In this document: positions 46,976-59,690 of the stretch, one piece after another
How the letters are laid out: the number at the start of each line of letters is the position of its first letter
Position numbering within the stretch: position 1 is the stretch's first letter
Source: Cokeromyces recurvatus
Lineage: Eukaryota > Mucoromycota > Mucoromycetes > Mucorales > Mucoraceae
Direction: 5' to 3'
NCBI RefSeq assembly: GCF_025118155.1
Contig: NW_026251387.1
Coordinates: 1,147,501-1,211,500, forward strand
DNA length: 64,000 nucleotides
Program-made: the position numbers and the translations under genes
The notes under the pieces: generated by a model
What the model saw: only the letters and a program-made list of their open reading frames with translations
What the model was told of the DNA's origin: nothing
Database searches by the model: none

Positions 46976-49900
46976 ATGACTGGTAGCATACATCAAACGT
47001 ATGACCATCAGGTAGTTACTACTGATGGTGGTGAATACTATCACAATACACTTAGTAATGAACATAACGGTCTTCGGACTGATGAATTTTTGGAAGAATA
47101 TACTGAAAAAGCTCCTCCTCCTCAAAAACGCAAATTTTACAAAAAGAAGAAATACTGGATTATTTGTTCTATTATCTCAGTAATCATAATTGTTGTTCTT
47201 GTTATCCTTATCCTCTTTGTTATTTTCCCTAAGATTGCACAATCATTGATGAATAAATCCAAGATTGATGTTACTGCTGCTGGAATATCATTTAATAAAC
47301 CTGATTCTTTAGCCAATTCTGTTTATTCTAAACGTAATGGGGATGATATGAATTCAACTTTTTACATGAGTATGGAAAGCGATCTTTCTCATACAGGTCC
47401 ATTCCATGCAAAGCTCAAGTTCCATAACCCTGTCGAAATTTATTATAACGAAACTCATCTTGGTGATATCTTCATTTTTAATGGAACAAGTATCGCTGGA
47501 GGCAAAGGAAAATTAAATGCAGTGACTCCTTTTCTGATCAGAAACCAGGCCGCGTTTGCTTCTTTTTCAAAGACAATGTTGGCTGTTGAACAATTTAAAT
47601 GGACTCTTAAAGGAAAACTTGATATTACTGCCCTTTCCAGGTATATCTAATTAGTTATTCTATTTTTTTTTTCTAAATTGACCAAGTCTAATTTTTTATA
47701 TATAGAACTGCAACAGTTAACCTTAACAAAGAAATCACCCTAAATGGTAAATAATATAAAATAAACTGATTTATATTACGTTGTTTATTAACGAAAAAAA
47801 AAAAAAAAACTTTCCTACTTTAGGTATGAATGGATTCCCAAATGTAAAAATCACTTCATTTCAACTTCCTGGTGATGATCCCAATGGTGGTATTCTTGTT
47901 GAATTAGGTACTATCTTAGAAAGTCCCTCCCCCATTGGCGTTCAGCTAGGTACAATTTCAATGGCTATTGGTTATGATGGTGTCCCACTAGGTACTGTCG
48001 TTGGCACCAATGTTAATCTTGCTAAGGGTGAAAACCAAATTCTTCTTAAAGGCACACTTCAACCACATAATGATACAGTTTCTTTGGCAAAGATTGGTAC
48101 TCTATTCTCCAATTATGTTGCTGGAAAGCTCTCTAATACTACTGCCGTTGGGTTAAGCTCTGCTCCAGACGGAGTAAATCCTGTTGGTTGGCTTTCTGAG
48201 GCTTTCAAGTCAGTGAGTCTAAATGTTGGGTTAACTGCTGGTTCTCCATTAAATATTATCAATTCAGTCAGTATGGGTTATCTTGACTTGAAGTTTGATG
48301 CTGCATCCCCTTATTCTCCTGTCATCAATGCCCCCGCTGTCACGGCTGGCTATAAGTTACCCTTTGGCTTCTCTTTAAATATTACAGAAGTTTCTCAAAA
48401 TATTACACTTGCTATTAATACAACAGGTGCCAATACTGAAAACTTTGCTATTATGCAAACTCCTTTTGTTCCTGCTGTTACTAATCCTGAAAGTGGTACT
48501 ATTGTATTTGGTTTAGCTAACACTGCATTGGCTGGTATCTCTGGCAAAGAAAGTTTCTACAATCAATACACCTACTCTCTAACTGCTTCTAATAATTACA
48601 CCTTTATGATCGCTGGTAATGCTTCTACCAAGACGAATACCCCAATTGGTCCCATTGTTTTAACAGGGATCAACTTTGTTGTACCTACTTCACTCAAGGG
48701 TCTTCAGTTCTTAAACAGCTCTGCAACTGTCATTAACTCTCTTGATGTTACTGGTGGTACTACAACTGGTTTGAATCTTGGAATCAATGTCACTATGGCT
48801 AATCCCTCTGACTTTGGTATCAATACAGGTGATGTCAGTTTCAACATGGGCGCTAGTGACGTTACTCTTGGTCTAGTTACTTTAAATAATCTTACTTTAA
48901 ATCGTGGTGAGAATACAGTAGCTGCTATTGCATCTTTCGATCCAAAGTCATCTGATGTTGGACAAAACCTGTTAAGCACATTTATTATGGGCGCTGATAA
49001 TGCTGTTGATATTACTGGACATCCTAACTCGACCAGCATTACGTCACTTGCTCAAGCCTTAAGCGTCGTCTCTCTCTCATCTACCCTTCCTGGTCTTAAA
49101 ACTGCCTTAATCCAAGGAGCCTCTATGTCTGTTCTACCTGATACTCTTACAACAAGTATGGTTGGTATTCAAGTTACGATTGCTAACCCTTTTACAGCTG
49201 GATTAAGTATCTCCAAGGTTATCTCTGCTGCTACCTTTTTAGGTATGCCTGTTGGTAATATTGATCAAGATATCAGTAGTAACCCTTTTATTATTCCTGG
49301 TAAATCAGCTGCTAAATCTCAGACATTGCTTATGAGCATGAACCTTGAACCTGCTGCTGTCGCTCTACTGCTACGTACGCTTGCCGTTCAAGCTAATATG
49401 GATACAGCCGTTCTTGACGCTTTGCTTAATATGGGTGGGTTTTCCATTGAAGGCCGAGAGAGTATTACGCCTGATTCTAGTGTCTTTAGTAACTTTAACA
49501 TTTCAGACTATGTTCTCAATGCAATGAAGGCCCTAAAGGTTGATCTCTCTCTTTCTTCCACTACTGCTATTGGTGAATATGTAAATGATCTTGCTTTCTC
49601 TCAAGCAGATGTAGCTGTTGCTGTTGATAACTCTGTTACTGCTCTTATCCCTATTGTCGGACACCCCATCGTTCAACAGATTGTAGATGGTTCTGTTCTT
49701 GGCTTTAGTGCAATTGTTATGTCTTCTGTTACTGAGGATTCATTTAAAGTTCAAATGAAGGGTAGTGTTGCTAATACTGGTCCAATGGATGCTGTTATCA
49801 AGTTCCCATCACCACTAACTATTGCTTGGAAGGGTAAAAAACTTGGTACGACAACAATGGCAGACATCCAAGCAAAGGCAGATGTAGGTGCTACCTTTGA

Positions 49901-52236
49901 TACTCAAGGAACATTTACTGTAACCGATAAGAACGCAATGGCTGAGTTCGCCGCTTATATGATTAATAATGACAGCTTTGAATGGGAAATTACATCAGCT
50001 GATGTTGCTGTTGAAGCACTTGGTTTTACTTTTACAGGCATCACGCTTCACAAATATGTTACCTTAGCAGGTGCTAATGGCTTTAAGGATGCTGTTACTA
50101 TTTCATCTTTCACTTTACCTTCTGATGCGCCCAACAATGGTGGTATCATACTTGTAGCTAACACAGTCATCAAGAATCCAAGTCAGGTCGGTTTCAATCT
50201 TGGAGGTGCCGGTTTTGAAACTTACTTTGGCAATATCCTTTTGGGTCCTTTAGCTTCAGATGGTGCTGCCAACTTTGCTCCACAGGCTTCATCCTCTATG
50301 GTCATGAAGGGCCTTCTGATTCCTCAAGAAAACGCTGAAGGTATTAAGGCTATTACAACCGTTTTCGGTCATTATCTTGCAGGACAACCATCAACTTTAA
50401 CCGTTAAGGGTGCCTCTGGTTCTGGCGATAATGGTGAAGTCAGTTGGCTTACATCTGCTTTCAAGACAATCAAGATTGAAAATGTTATCCTACCTGGCCC
50501 TGAGACTATTCCTGAATTGATCCCCTCAGTTGAAATGAAGGATATGACATTAGACTTTACCAAGGATGTTTGGAATCCACCTATTAGTTCTAGTCGTGTT
50601 GAAGCACAATTAAAGAACCCATTTGGCTTCTCTTTAGGTGTCTCTCAACTTGATATGAAGGTAAAGGCTACTTATCATGGTGGTTTAGTTGCTACATTGG
50701 ATGTTCCTGCTTCCCCTGCTACAACTGATGCTTCTGGACTTATTACTACTTCGTTCAATAATATTCCTTTCAAGGTGGCTGATCGCGAATTATTTACAGG
50801 ATTCAATAGTCTTTTGACACTCACTCCTGAAGTTGTCTTCGGCTTGAATGGTACATCAAACGCTATTGCTAAAACTGCTGTTGGTACACTTTCTCTTCCT
50901 GGCGTTACATTTGACGTTGACACACATTTAGCTGGTAAAAAACATATAATAGAAAGGAAAAAAAAAAGATTATAATTTTTTTTTTTTTTTAAATCTAATA
51001 TTTTTTTTTTAATTCTTTAAAAAATACATAGGTTTTAACAGCTTTGGTGGTGTTGCTACTATTACTGATATCAAAGTTACAGGCGCTGCTTCACACTATA
51101 TCAAGATTAGTTTAACTACACAATTTAACAACCCATCTAATATCACAATTTCTATTGGTGACATCAATTTTAATGTTCAAATGCCTCAATTTGGTAATAC
51201 TAATGTTGGTAAGGCTTATTTGAATAATGTTGTTATCGTTCCCGGCGTCAATACTTTCAGTACCGAAATGCATCTTGGTGAGGGTGCTACCAATCTTGAA
51301 GCCATGGGTACTATGTTAACCTCATACTTGACTGGTGCCGCAGTTCCCTTGACAATTGCTGGTGCTCCTTCTTCATCGACTATCCCTCCTGTCCAACAAG
51401 CTCTCTCTCAACTTAAACTCTCAACAACTATGAATGGTATCAAAGATGGTCTTATTAAACATATTAGCGTCTATAGTGATATCCTTTCAATCTATGGTGG
51501 TGAAGCACAAGCTGACGTAACGCTTTACAATCCTCTTGAAGTTCCCTTTACAGTCGTTCATATTAAAGCTGACTGCCACAAGGTCATTAAGTGTACAGTA
51601 GCTGGTAATGTTGGAGAAAATCGTCTCGTTGGTTCTATTGATTATGAGTTAGCATCACCCTTGACCATTCCTCCTAAATCTACAGCGACCGCTGGTCCAT
51701 GGCCGGTAAAGATTGATAATGGTGCTGATATACCTGGCTTATTGGCTACGTTTGCTGACATGGATCTTACCTATAATGTCACTCAAAATGCATCTGTGAT
51801 TATTGATGGAGCCTTTAGCGTTTCTAACATGTACTACTACCAACAAAACACGCCATATACTTTAACAATTCCACTTTTGACCGATGAAATGACGCAGGAG
51901 GAATTCCTTGCAGTCTGCTATAGCCCACCTGCAAGCGTCACTGCTGCAATGATCCTGAATAATGATACTACAAATTCTACTAATACAACAACAACAACAA
52001 CAACAGCGACAGCGACAGCGACAACAACAACAACAACATTAACTCCAATTAATGTATCAACAACAACATCTTTAGCTGAGCCTGCTACTCAAACGGAGGT
52101 AACTATTACTACCACTACTGAAGCAGCAGCAATAACAACAACAACTGAAGCAGCAGAAGCAACAACAACTACTGAAGTATTAGAGACAGAGATAACTAAT
52201 GCAGAAAATATTGCAGCTACTACAGCAGTAGCTTAA
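46976..52236 (+). CDS. Giant DUF3712-type membrane protein (Tag1-like)
   Basis: Four exons joined in frame: 46976-47650 region, a small exon 47706-47745 (TATVNLNKEITLNG), 47824-50934, and 51032-52236. The product is about 1670 aa. A cytosolic N-terminus (MTGSIHQTYDHQVVTTDGGE) precedes a basic KRKFYKKKKYW and one helix (IICSIISVIIIVVLVILILF). The long extracytosolic part has beta-rich repeats of the fungal DUF3712 / LEA-14-like type. Landmarks recur: HNPVEIYYN and FPSPLTIAWK; WLSEAFKSVSLNVGL and WLTSAFKTIKIENVIL; PGDDPNGGILVELGT and SDAPNNGGIILVANT. The C-terminus is Thr-rich (residues after about 1570), resembling an O-glycosylated stalk. In yeast the DUF3712-bearing protein Tag1 sits in the vacuolar membrane and helps end autophagy; transfer of that role here is inference. 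Strong codon preference (GGT, GCT, AAG) suggests high expression. Confidence 0.8.
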
Positions 52237-52873
52237 TGGTTTTATTTTATTTTTTATTTTTTTCGTAACTCTAATATTATTATTGCTTAATTCTTTATTA
52301 ATATAATATACATATTATTTATCTATCTTTTTTATATGTGATAACATTTCCGAGAATTTTATATTTTTTTTTTCTCTTATCTAAATATATATATATATAT
52401 AAATATAAATATTCATATAATAATTATCCATTACATTCCTTCTGTATTATATAATAATAAAAAGAAAAAAAGGTTTCTTTTATAAAGCTACTATTCATAT
52501 GTATTAAAAATAAACAAATTTTATTCTCGAAAAAATAAATAAATAAATACGACTCTCATCAAAAGAATTAATACTATTATTTCACTTTTCAATATTTTTA
52601 TATATGTATTTGTTACATGTCTTGAAATCTAACGTCATATCTAAGAAATATTATATTTAATTATAAATCGTATCATTATGGCTATCCTTGAGAATGTACA
52701 AAGGTTTACTTACCATGAGAAAAAAAAAGTCTAAGATTTGATAATACAAAAATAGTATGTATAATATACATGTGTGTATGCATATAATAAACAATGTTAA
52801 TGAAAACATTATATCTCCTTTAATTATTTTGCATCTGTTCAATTAGTTTATTCTTTATTCTTCCTGGGCTATC

Positions 52874-52916
<43 letters not shown>

Positions 52917-53352
52917 AAACAAGCTATTATTTCTAAAATGAATAATGCATTGGCATTCAGATATACTGAATACTCCAGCTATAACAATATCACTTCTACA
53001 AAATAATGGGTATTGTTAATTTCATTAACATGCATGTATGTGTACATAGTATAAATGTGTGACAACATATCATAGTCATATTCCTATTGTAATAATTTAT
53101 ATTATTGCATAATTCGATAAGCAGAATAATTATTAGATGTTCAAACACTCTAATAATAACGATTATCCGATAAAGTTCAATATACTAAATTTTATTCAAA
53201 TAAACCTCTTTATTATATAATAAGTAATAATTTACTTTTATTATTTCACTTGAGCAACTACAGTCATAAACGGGGTAATTTTTTTTTTAAAAAAAAAAAA
53301 AAATTATATTAAAACAAGTACAATAGGATTATATACATCACGGGGAAAAAGA
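52237..53352. other. Intergenic with TA repeats and poly(T)
   Basis: Convergent 3' regions. Includes (TA)n at about 52386-52402 and a poly(T) of about 45 bp at 52872-52915. No gene is seen. Confidence 0.65.
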
Positions 53353-54127
53353 TCATTGTTGCACTTTGAATACTATAATTAGCACAAAAACCATGGTGAA
53401 GAAGAGCAACGAGGATGCAATCAAGACTGTAGATCGACTCGCAGGAAAATAACCTTTAGTTAAGGCTAGTTGTGTATGAAAATATCGGATGAAAGCAAAA
53501 ACTAAAAACAAAATACTAATAATTATGAATAAAAAACCAATCATTTGACCATAGATAGATGCTTTGTCTTGTTGATGATAATGACGAGTTTGTGTTGTCT
53601 TTTTCTCTAATCGAAACAATTGTGTAATCCCTATAATATTTACGCATAAATTTAAATTGATATCATATATATGCATATATCATTATCATACCTATGCCTA
53701 CAGAGATTATAGATAAACTTGTACGTAACCAAGCCAAATAAGTTCGTTCATTCGCTTTTATATACAGTAAAGATATATATAAACAACTATAGAATAAACC
53801 TCTCTTTCTCTCTGTCTATTAAAGTACATTACCTAAATGATCGCGAGCGACACTTGCTTTATTTTCTAGATAAATAGAAGATGAATACTGATTAATAATA
53901 GAATGCCAATAAAGAAATGTAAAGATGGATAAGTTTTGTTCATTTTTATTAGTAGTTGAATTATTTTTATTTTCTTCTGAATTGTCTGATTGTTCCTGAC
54001 ATATGTCGCTTATTGAATTTTGTTGACTTTTGTAAATTATTGAATGATAATATTGCTTATTTTGGTGTGATGATAAAAGAGATGAAGTTTCTACTGAATT
54101 AGGATTATCTATAGTACTGTTCAGCAT
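53353..54127 (-). CDS. DUF202 (YidH-like) membrane protein
   Basis: Three exons. Exon 1 (from ATG at 54127) is Ser/Asn-rich and ends ENKASVARDHLGN. A short exon in 53690-53760 encodes ERTYLAWLRTSLSIISVG. The last exon gives ITQLFRLEKKTTQTRHYHQQ, then GFLFIIISILFLVFAFIRYF and VLIASSLLFFTMVFVLIIVF, and stops at 53353. The block ARDHLxNERTYLAWLRTSLSxIxxGxxIxQLFRL is the signature of DUF202, a three-helix membrane domain also found in Vtc1-type proteins. The product is about 200 aa, and no SPX or catalytic domain is attached. Function is unknown; vacuolar or plasma membrane location is possible. Confidence 0.8.
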
Positions 54128-54408
54128 ATATATATGCGTATATGTATATGTAATATAATAATAATAATAAAAAAAGGGGTGGAAAAAGATAGGAAAAAAG
54201 AAAAATTAATGTCTATTATATATATACAACAAAATCTAATACGTGTAACAGAAAAAAGATCTGTTGATTAATGATTCTTCATTGATTCGTTTATTTTTAT
54301 TTTATTTTATTTTATTTTTTTTTAAAAAAATGATATATTATAATGAATAAAATGTAATGCCTTTATATGTTGCATACATTTTGCATATATCATTTAATAT
54401 AACACTCA
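54128..54408. other. Short intergenic spacer
   Basis: A+T-rich, with a TTTTA repeat near 54296-54318. No gene is seen. Confidence 0.65.
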
Positions 54409-55415
54409 TTAGATTGATCTAGAGGCATCCAAATTCTTTTTAACTTGTTTCATGTATTCTGATGTTGTAACATAGTGTTCGGGTTTAAGACTATAATAAA
54501 GCCAAAGTTAATAAACTGAACTAAATTTACGTAATTTTACTGTAGTACATACTTTTTTCCATGGATGGTTAAAGCTAAATCTTTTGTCATCACATTATCT
54601 CTTTGAACAGTTTGAATACAAGCTTGTTCAAGATCAGCAGCAAATTTTTTCAAAGCTCCATTGTTATCAAGGTTAGCACGATGACTTAAACCTCTTGTCC
54701 AAGCAAAGATGGATGCAATTGGGTTTGTAGAAGTAGGATTACCCTTCATTTTTTTTTTACGATATATAATTGTAAGAAAAATAAATAAATAAATGATGCT
54801 ATTCTCCCTTACCTTTTGATATTCTCTGTAGTGTCTTGTAACAGTACCATGAGCAGCTTCAGCTTCCATCGTCTTACCATCAGGAGTCACCAAAACTGAA
54901 GTCATCAAACCAAGAGATCCATAGCCCTGAGCCAAAATATCTGATTGAACATCACCATCATAGTTTTTGCATGCCCAAACAAAGCCACCCTTAGATTTGA
55001 GTGCCTGTGCAACCATATCATCAATCAGTCTATGTTCATACCAAAGTTGGTTTTTTTCAAATGCTTCCTTATATTGAGTTTGGTAAATTTCTTCAAAGAT
55101 ATCCTTAAAACGGCCATCATATTTCTTGAGAATCGTATTTTTAGTGCTGAGATAAAGGGGCATACGTTTTTGAAGGGCCATTTGGAAACAGCTATGAGCA
55201 AAGCCTGTGATAGATTCATTCGTGTTATACATAGCCATACCGACACCACCACTAGATGGGAAGTCAAAGACTGTCCATTTTTGTGGTTCAGATCCATCTG
55301 CGGGGGTAAATGTCATTTCAAATTTGCCTGCTTTATTTGTCAAGAAGTCAGTTGAACGGTACTATTATTATTATTTACATGGGGAGAAGAAGAAGAAGAA
55401 AAAAGGGGTTAAGAA

Positions 55416-55471
<56 letters not shown>

Positions 55472-55857
55472 GGTCACCAAATGCATGTCTACCAATGACA
55501 ATAGGTTCAGTCCAGCCAGGAACAATACGAGGAATATTATCCATAAGAATAGGCTCACGAAAAACAGTACCATTCAAAATATTACGAATAGTACCATTAG
55601 GTGATTTCCACATTTTCTTCAAATTAAATTCTACAAGAAAAAAAAATTAATTTTTGTTTAATACGTGTGCATATTTATTTAAACCTTTGACCCGAGCTTC
55701 ATCAGGTGTAATAGTTGCACATTTGATACCAACGTTATATTTCTTAATAGCTTCAGCAGCTTCAATAGTAACTTGATCATCAGTCTATGCATATATATTT
55801 GTGAATAGAGTGTATATATATATATATAAACAATCTAATCTTTGTATGTATGTATAG

Positions 55858-55888
<31 letters not shown>

Positions 55889-56152
55889 CATGCTTACTTT
55901 ATCACGATTCTGTATACCAAGATCATAATACTTGATATCCAGATTGATGTAGGGCAAAATAAGTTTATCCTTAATATCAGCCCAAATAATTCGAGTCATT
56001 TCATCACCATCCAAGTCAACAACGGGGTTTTCAACCGAGATTCGACTATTTCTAGTTGTATAAGAAGCCTTCAGGACAGAACGAGTAGCAGCCAATGCAT
56101 TAGCACTAGCTATTAAAGCTGTTTTACGTGTAATTGTTTGAATAGGAAGCAT
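54409..56152 (-). CDS. IDP1: NADP-dependent isocitrate dehydrogenase, mitochondrial
   Basis: Catalyses oxidative decarboxylation of isocitrate to 2-oxoglutarate with NADP. About seven exons from ATG at 56152 to TAA at 54409. Exon 1 starts [20 protein letters not shown], an Arg/Ala/Ser-rich presequence, then [18 protein letters not shown]. Next come [20 protein letters not shown], then [20 protein letters not shown], which contains the substrate-binding SPNGTIRN loop, and [15 protein letters not shown]. The long exon carries [20 protein letters not shown] and the family signature [21 protein letters not shown] further exon gives [13 protein letters not shown], and the last exon encodes [20 protein letters not shown] and ends ASRSI. 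All active-site segments are intact. One intron has a 50-bp homopolymer immediately after its donor (55418-55467). Confidence 0.93.
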
Positions 56153-56581
56153 TTCTTTTTTCTTTAATTGTTTAAAAAAAAAAAGGACAAATTAATAATA
56201 ATACATAAAAAAAAAAAATGAAAAAATAAAAAATAAAAATAAAATAGATTGTTTTATATGCCATAATATGAGTCAATAATATTACAAGAATGTATACTGG
56301 TTAGTCCCCACAAAATAGTGACTTTTGATTGATAATCATCGGGAAAAGAATATGTGTATCTTATCTTACAACAACCCTAACGCATACAAATGGTAGTAAC
56401 ACTTTGGTTTTTTTTTTTTTTCTTCCCGAGCATTGTTAGCCTGATTCACTTTGAGCCTTTAGTAGTTTGAAACTGTTTTAAAATAAAAAGAGAAACAGCA
56501 GAATATTAATTGAAAAAGTAAAAATAAAAGCAAGGATATCATTTTATTTTATTTTATCCGTATATATAATCTCAGACAAAC
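56153..56581. promoter_or_regulatory. Shared divergent promoter region (IDH / PHP gene)
   Basis: Only 429 bp separate two divergent start codons, so both promoters must lie here. An AACCCTAA element is present at about 56373-56380, a motif related to telomere-repeat-factor sites that often sits in fungal housekeeping promoters. Its role here is inferred. Confidence 0.4.
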
Positions 56582-58202
56582 ATGATTAATAAGGATGTAC
56601 ATATCTCAGCCAAAGACCAAAAAAGCGATTCAGTAGTAGAGGAGGATATGAATAGTACATTAAAATATTATGAACCAGTAAATAGTAAACCAAGTGGTTC
56701 TTTTGATGTTAATAGAGATGATGGCATTTTGGTAACAATGGAACCAATATCCTCTTCATCGACGAACAGCAAATTCTTTCTAAAGACATTCGTTCATGTG
56801 CATAAGAATTATTTTTTGGGATTATTTCATCGTTTTGCAACATTTATAGTGATATTAGGTGTCTTAGTTGCTATAGGTATTGGGCTAAGATATACGGATG
56901 GTATGCCGCCTGTTGAAGACTTTTCTAACTTGGAATTTGACTGGAAAATCGATCCAAGTAGTTATTTAATACCATACAACACTTCATTCAAGTATAATGT
57001 TTTAATGAATGGACATGCTCATTCAACCTATAGTGATGGGAAAATGAATGTACGGCAACTATTAGAGTGGCATTTAGGTAAAATTAGTTATTTGATAAAT
57101 ATGGCTAACTAAAGTAAATTTTTATACATACAATAGCAAATGGATATAATGCAGTAGCAGTTACGTAAGTTCATTGTATTTACTTGTCAATATATTTACT
57201 TAAATATATATACATTTATATCTTCAAGTGATCATAATACAATCGAAGGTGGATTAGCAGCAGAGAAATTAGCGTTAGAAGAATACAACAATTCAATTGT
57301 TGTTATTCCGGGCATGGAGTACACGTAAAGTGTATTTTATAAAAAAAAAAAGGAAAAGAAAGTAGGCTTACGCAGATCATATATAGTTGTTGTCGAATTC
57401 ATATGAATTTTCTGAATATTAACGAAACTGTTCAAGCAACTGCACCTTTCCCTACTGATGAAGAATTACAAAGAGTTATAAATCGAGTACACGAATTAGG
57501 TGGGCTAGTTATTGTCAATCATATTCCTTGGAGCAACACAACAGGTAAAATGAAACTATGAAAAGTAGCGCCGAAAATAAATTTACATGTGTACAAATAC
57601 AAATGAATATTTTTTTTTTTTTTTTTTTATTTTATTTAGAAAATGGATATCAGCTTCCTAGATTACCTAATCATCCAAGCATTGAAAAACTCATTAGTTG
57701 GGGAGTGGATGGATTTGAAATAATCAATCAAGAAACATTTGATTTAGCTTCATACCGTGCTACGAATGAATATAACTTGATACAAATGGTGGGAATGGAT
57801 CTTCATCATCCTTCCATAGGTGCTCAAGTATGGCTTACTATTAATGCTACTCAATTCAATCGTAACTCAGTCATGCAAGAAATACGTAGCAGACGTACTT
57901 CATTTTTATTTGATCCAGCAGGGACAAGGCCACGAGTCTATGTCGATTCACCTTCCTCTTACTTGGCTTTAACGCCTTTAAGCTATTTAGGTGATTACTT
58001 TAGTATGTTTTATTCAGATAGTAAGGGCATGTATAGTTTTCAGGGTTCATTCTGTCATCCTGAAATATTGACAATCAACAAAAATGTCATTGGTTGGTTT
58101 ATTTTTTGGATGTTAATGTTTATATTGGCATTTGAGCTTGTGCGAGCATTCATTATATGGGTGTTTAAAAGACTGTATTATGATAAAAAAATAAAAAAAT
58201 AA
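56582..58202 (+). CDS. Membrane-anchored PHP-domain phosphoesterase-like protein
   Basis: Five exons. The first starts MINKDVHISAKDQKSDSVVE and carries a helix (FATFIVILGVLVAIGIGLRY). It reaches the first metal motif GHAHSTYSDGKMNVRQLLEW. A 28-bp-class exon follows (ANGYNAVAVT), then DHNTIEGGLAAEKLALEEYN and IPGMEYT, then INETVQATAPFPTDEE with IVNHIPWSN. The long last exon has SWGVDGFEIINQETF, VGMDLHHPSIGAQVW and a C-terminal helix (VIGWFIFWMLMFILAFELVR). The HxH...D, TDH, E and H residues give the metal-binding set of the PHP fold, which hydrolyses phosphoester bonds in other members. Two helices would place the domain in an organelle lumen or outside. The substrate is unknown. Confidence 0.83.
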
Positions 58203-58454
58203 AATTATAATTGCTTCCGGTCCGGATAATTACCATAAATGGAAAATAGTATTGAAGGTAGTACTGGTATTATGTGAAAAGAAGATGATGATCAGTTGAA
58301 TTTTTTCTTTCTTCCTTTATATATACATATATAAATTCAAGTAAGTAACATGAAAGCAATAAATAGCCTGGGATAGATGAAGATTGGATATGGATGGATT
58401 ATTTTAAGAATTGATAATTAATTGAATTTTCTTATTGTTATAATTAATAATAGT
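58203..58454 (+). promoter_or_regulatory. Upstream region of the RPS2 gene
   Basis: Short intergenic space between same-strand genes, presumed to hold the ribosomal protein promoter. No specific element is claimed. Confidence 0.35.
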
Positions 58455-59426
58455 ATGGCTGATTCTGCTACGGCCGGTAATCGTGGTATGTTTTATAATG
58501 ATTGAACAAACAAAAAAAAAAAAAAAAAAGATGAGGAAAGAGGGAATGTATAGGAAAGAAAAGATTATGAGACGCATTATCAGCATTTGTTTAATGATGA
58601 ATATTACGCAATGCAACATGTACATTGGAGATTCCTTTTTTTTTTTGCTAATCAATTTTTTTTTTTATAATTATATATTCATTATTCAGGACGTGGAGGT
58701 TTTGGACGTGGTCGTGGACGCGGTGGCGCCCGTGGTCGTGGACGTCGTGGAGAAGAGAAGAACGAATGGGTTCCTGTCACCAAGCTCGGTCGTCTTGTCA
58801 AAGCTGGTAAGATTAAGTCCATTGAAGAGATCTATTTGTTCTCTTTGCCTATTAAGGAATATCAAATTGTTGATTACTTCCTTCCTAAGTTGACTGATCA
58901 AGTCATGAAGATCATGCCCGTTCAAAAGCAAACTACTGCTGGTCAACGTACTCGTTTCAAGGCCTTTGTTGTTATTGGTGATGAAAACGGTCATGTTGGT
59001 TTGGGTGTTAAGTGTGCTAAGGAAGTTGCTACTGCCATTCGTGGTGGTATCATCCTTGCCAAGCTTTCCATCATCCCCGTTCGTCGTGGTTATTGGGGTA
59101 CTAACCTTGGTGAACCTCACACTGTCCCCTGTAAGGTCAGTGGTCGTTGTGGTTCCGTTATGGCTCGTTTAGTCCCTGCTCCTCGTGGTACTGGTATTGT
59201 CGCCTCTCCCACTGCTAAGCGTGTCCTTCAATTGGCTGGTATTACCGATTGTTATACTACCTCTCGTGGTTCCACTCGTACCCTCGGTAACTTTGTTAAG
59301 GCTACTTTCGCTGCCATCGGTAACACCTATGGTTTCTTGACCCCTGATCTTTGGGAAGAAACTGAATTCACCGAGACTCCCTACCAAGAGTTCTCTCATT
59401 TCCTTTCTGAAAAGCAAAGAAAGTAA
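58455..59426 (+). CDS. RPS2: 40S ribosomal protein S2 (uS5)
   Basis: Small-subunit ribosomal protein at the decoding centre. Exon 1 (58455-58485) encodes [11 protein letters not shown] 204-bp intron follows. Exon 2 (58690-59426) begins with the Gly/Arg-rich segment [20 protein letters not shown] and continues [20 protein letters not shown]. It then gives the S5 domain ([40 protein letters not shown]) and [20 protein letters not shown]. It ends [10 protein letters not shown]. The length (about 256 aa) and all landmarks fit eukaryotic S2. Codon use (CGT, GGT, GTC, ATC, AAG) differs sharply from neighbours and indicates high expression. An early intron right after the start is typical of fungal ribosomal protein genes. 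Confidence 0.96.
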
Positions 59427-59532
59427 ATAAAGACAACTTTATACATAATATACACACACAAACCCTTAATTATTTCTTGAAATAAATTAACTTATTACAA
59501 GTATATAAACATAAAACTTTGTGTATGTGTGC

Positions 59533-59573
<41 letters not shown>

Positions 59574-59690
59574 ATATAAAAATGATCATGCATTATTTGT
59601 TTTTTATTTGAAATTGTCATAAATGTTATTACATAAGCAGATCTCTATATTATTGTATATTGTTGTAAATTCTATAAAAATGAGTGTATC
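59427..59690. other. Convergent intergenic space with poly(T)
   Basis: A poly(T) run of about 31 bp (59539-59569) lies between the convergent RPS2 and UNC-50 genes. Confidence 0.7.

Noticed and set aside
48704..49039. A 111-codon minus-strand frame inside the DUF3712 gene
   Set aside because: It is a shadow of the strongly biased codon use of the plus-strand gene.
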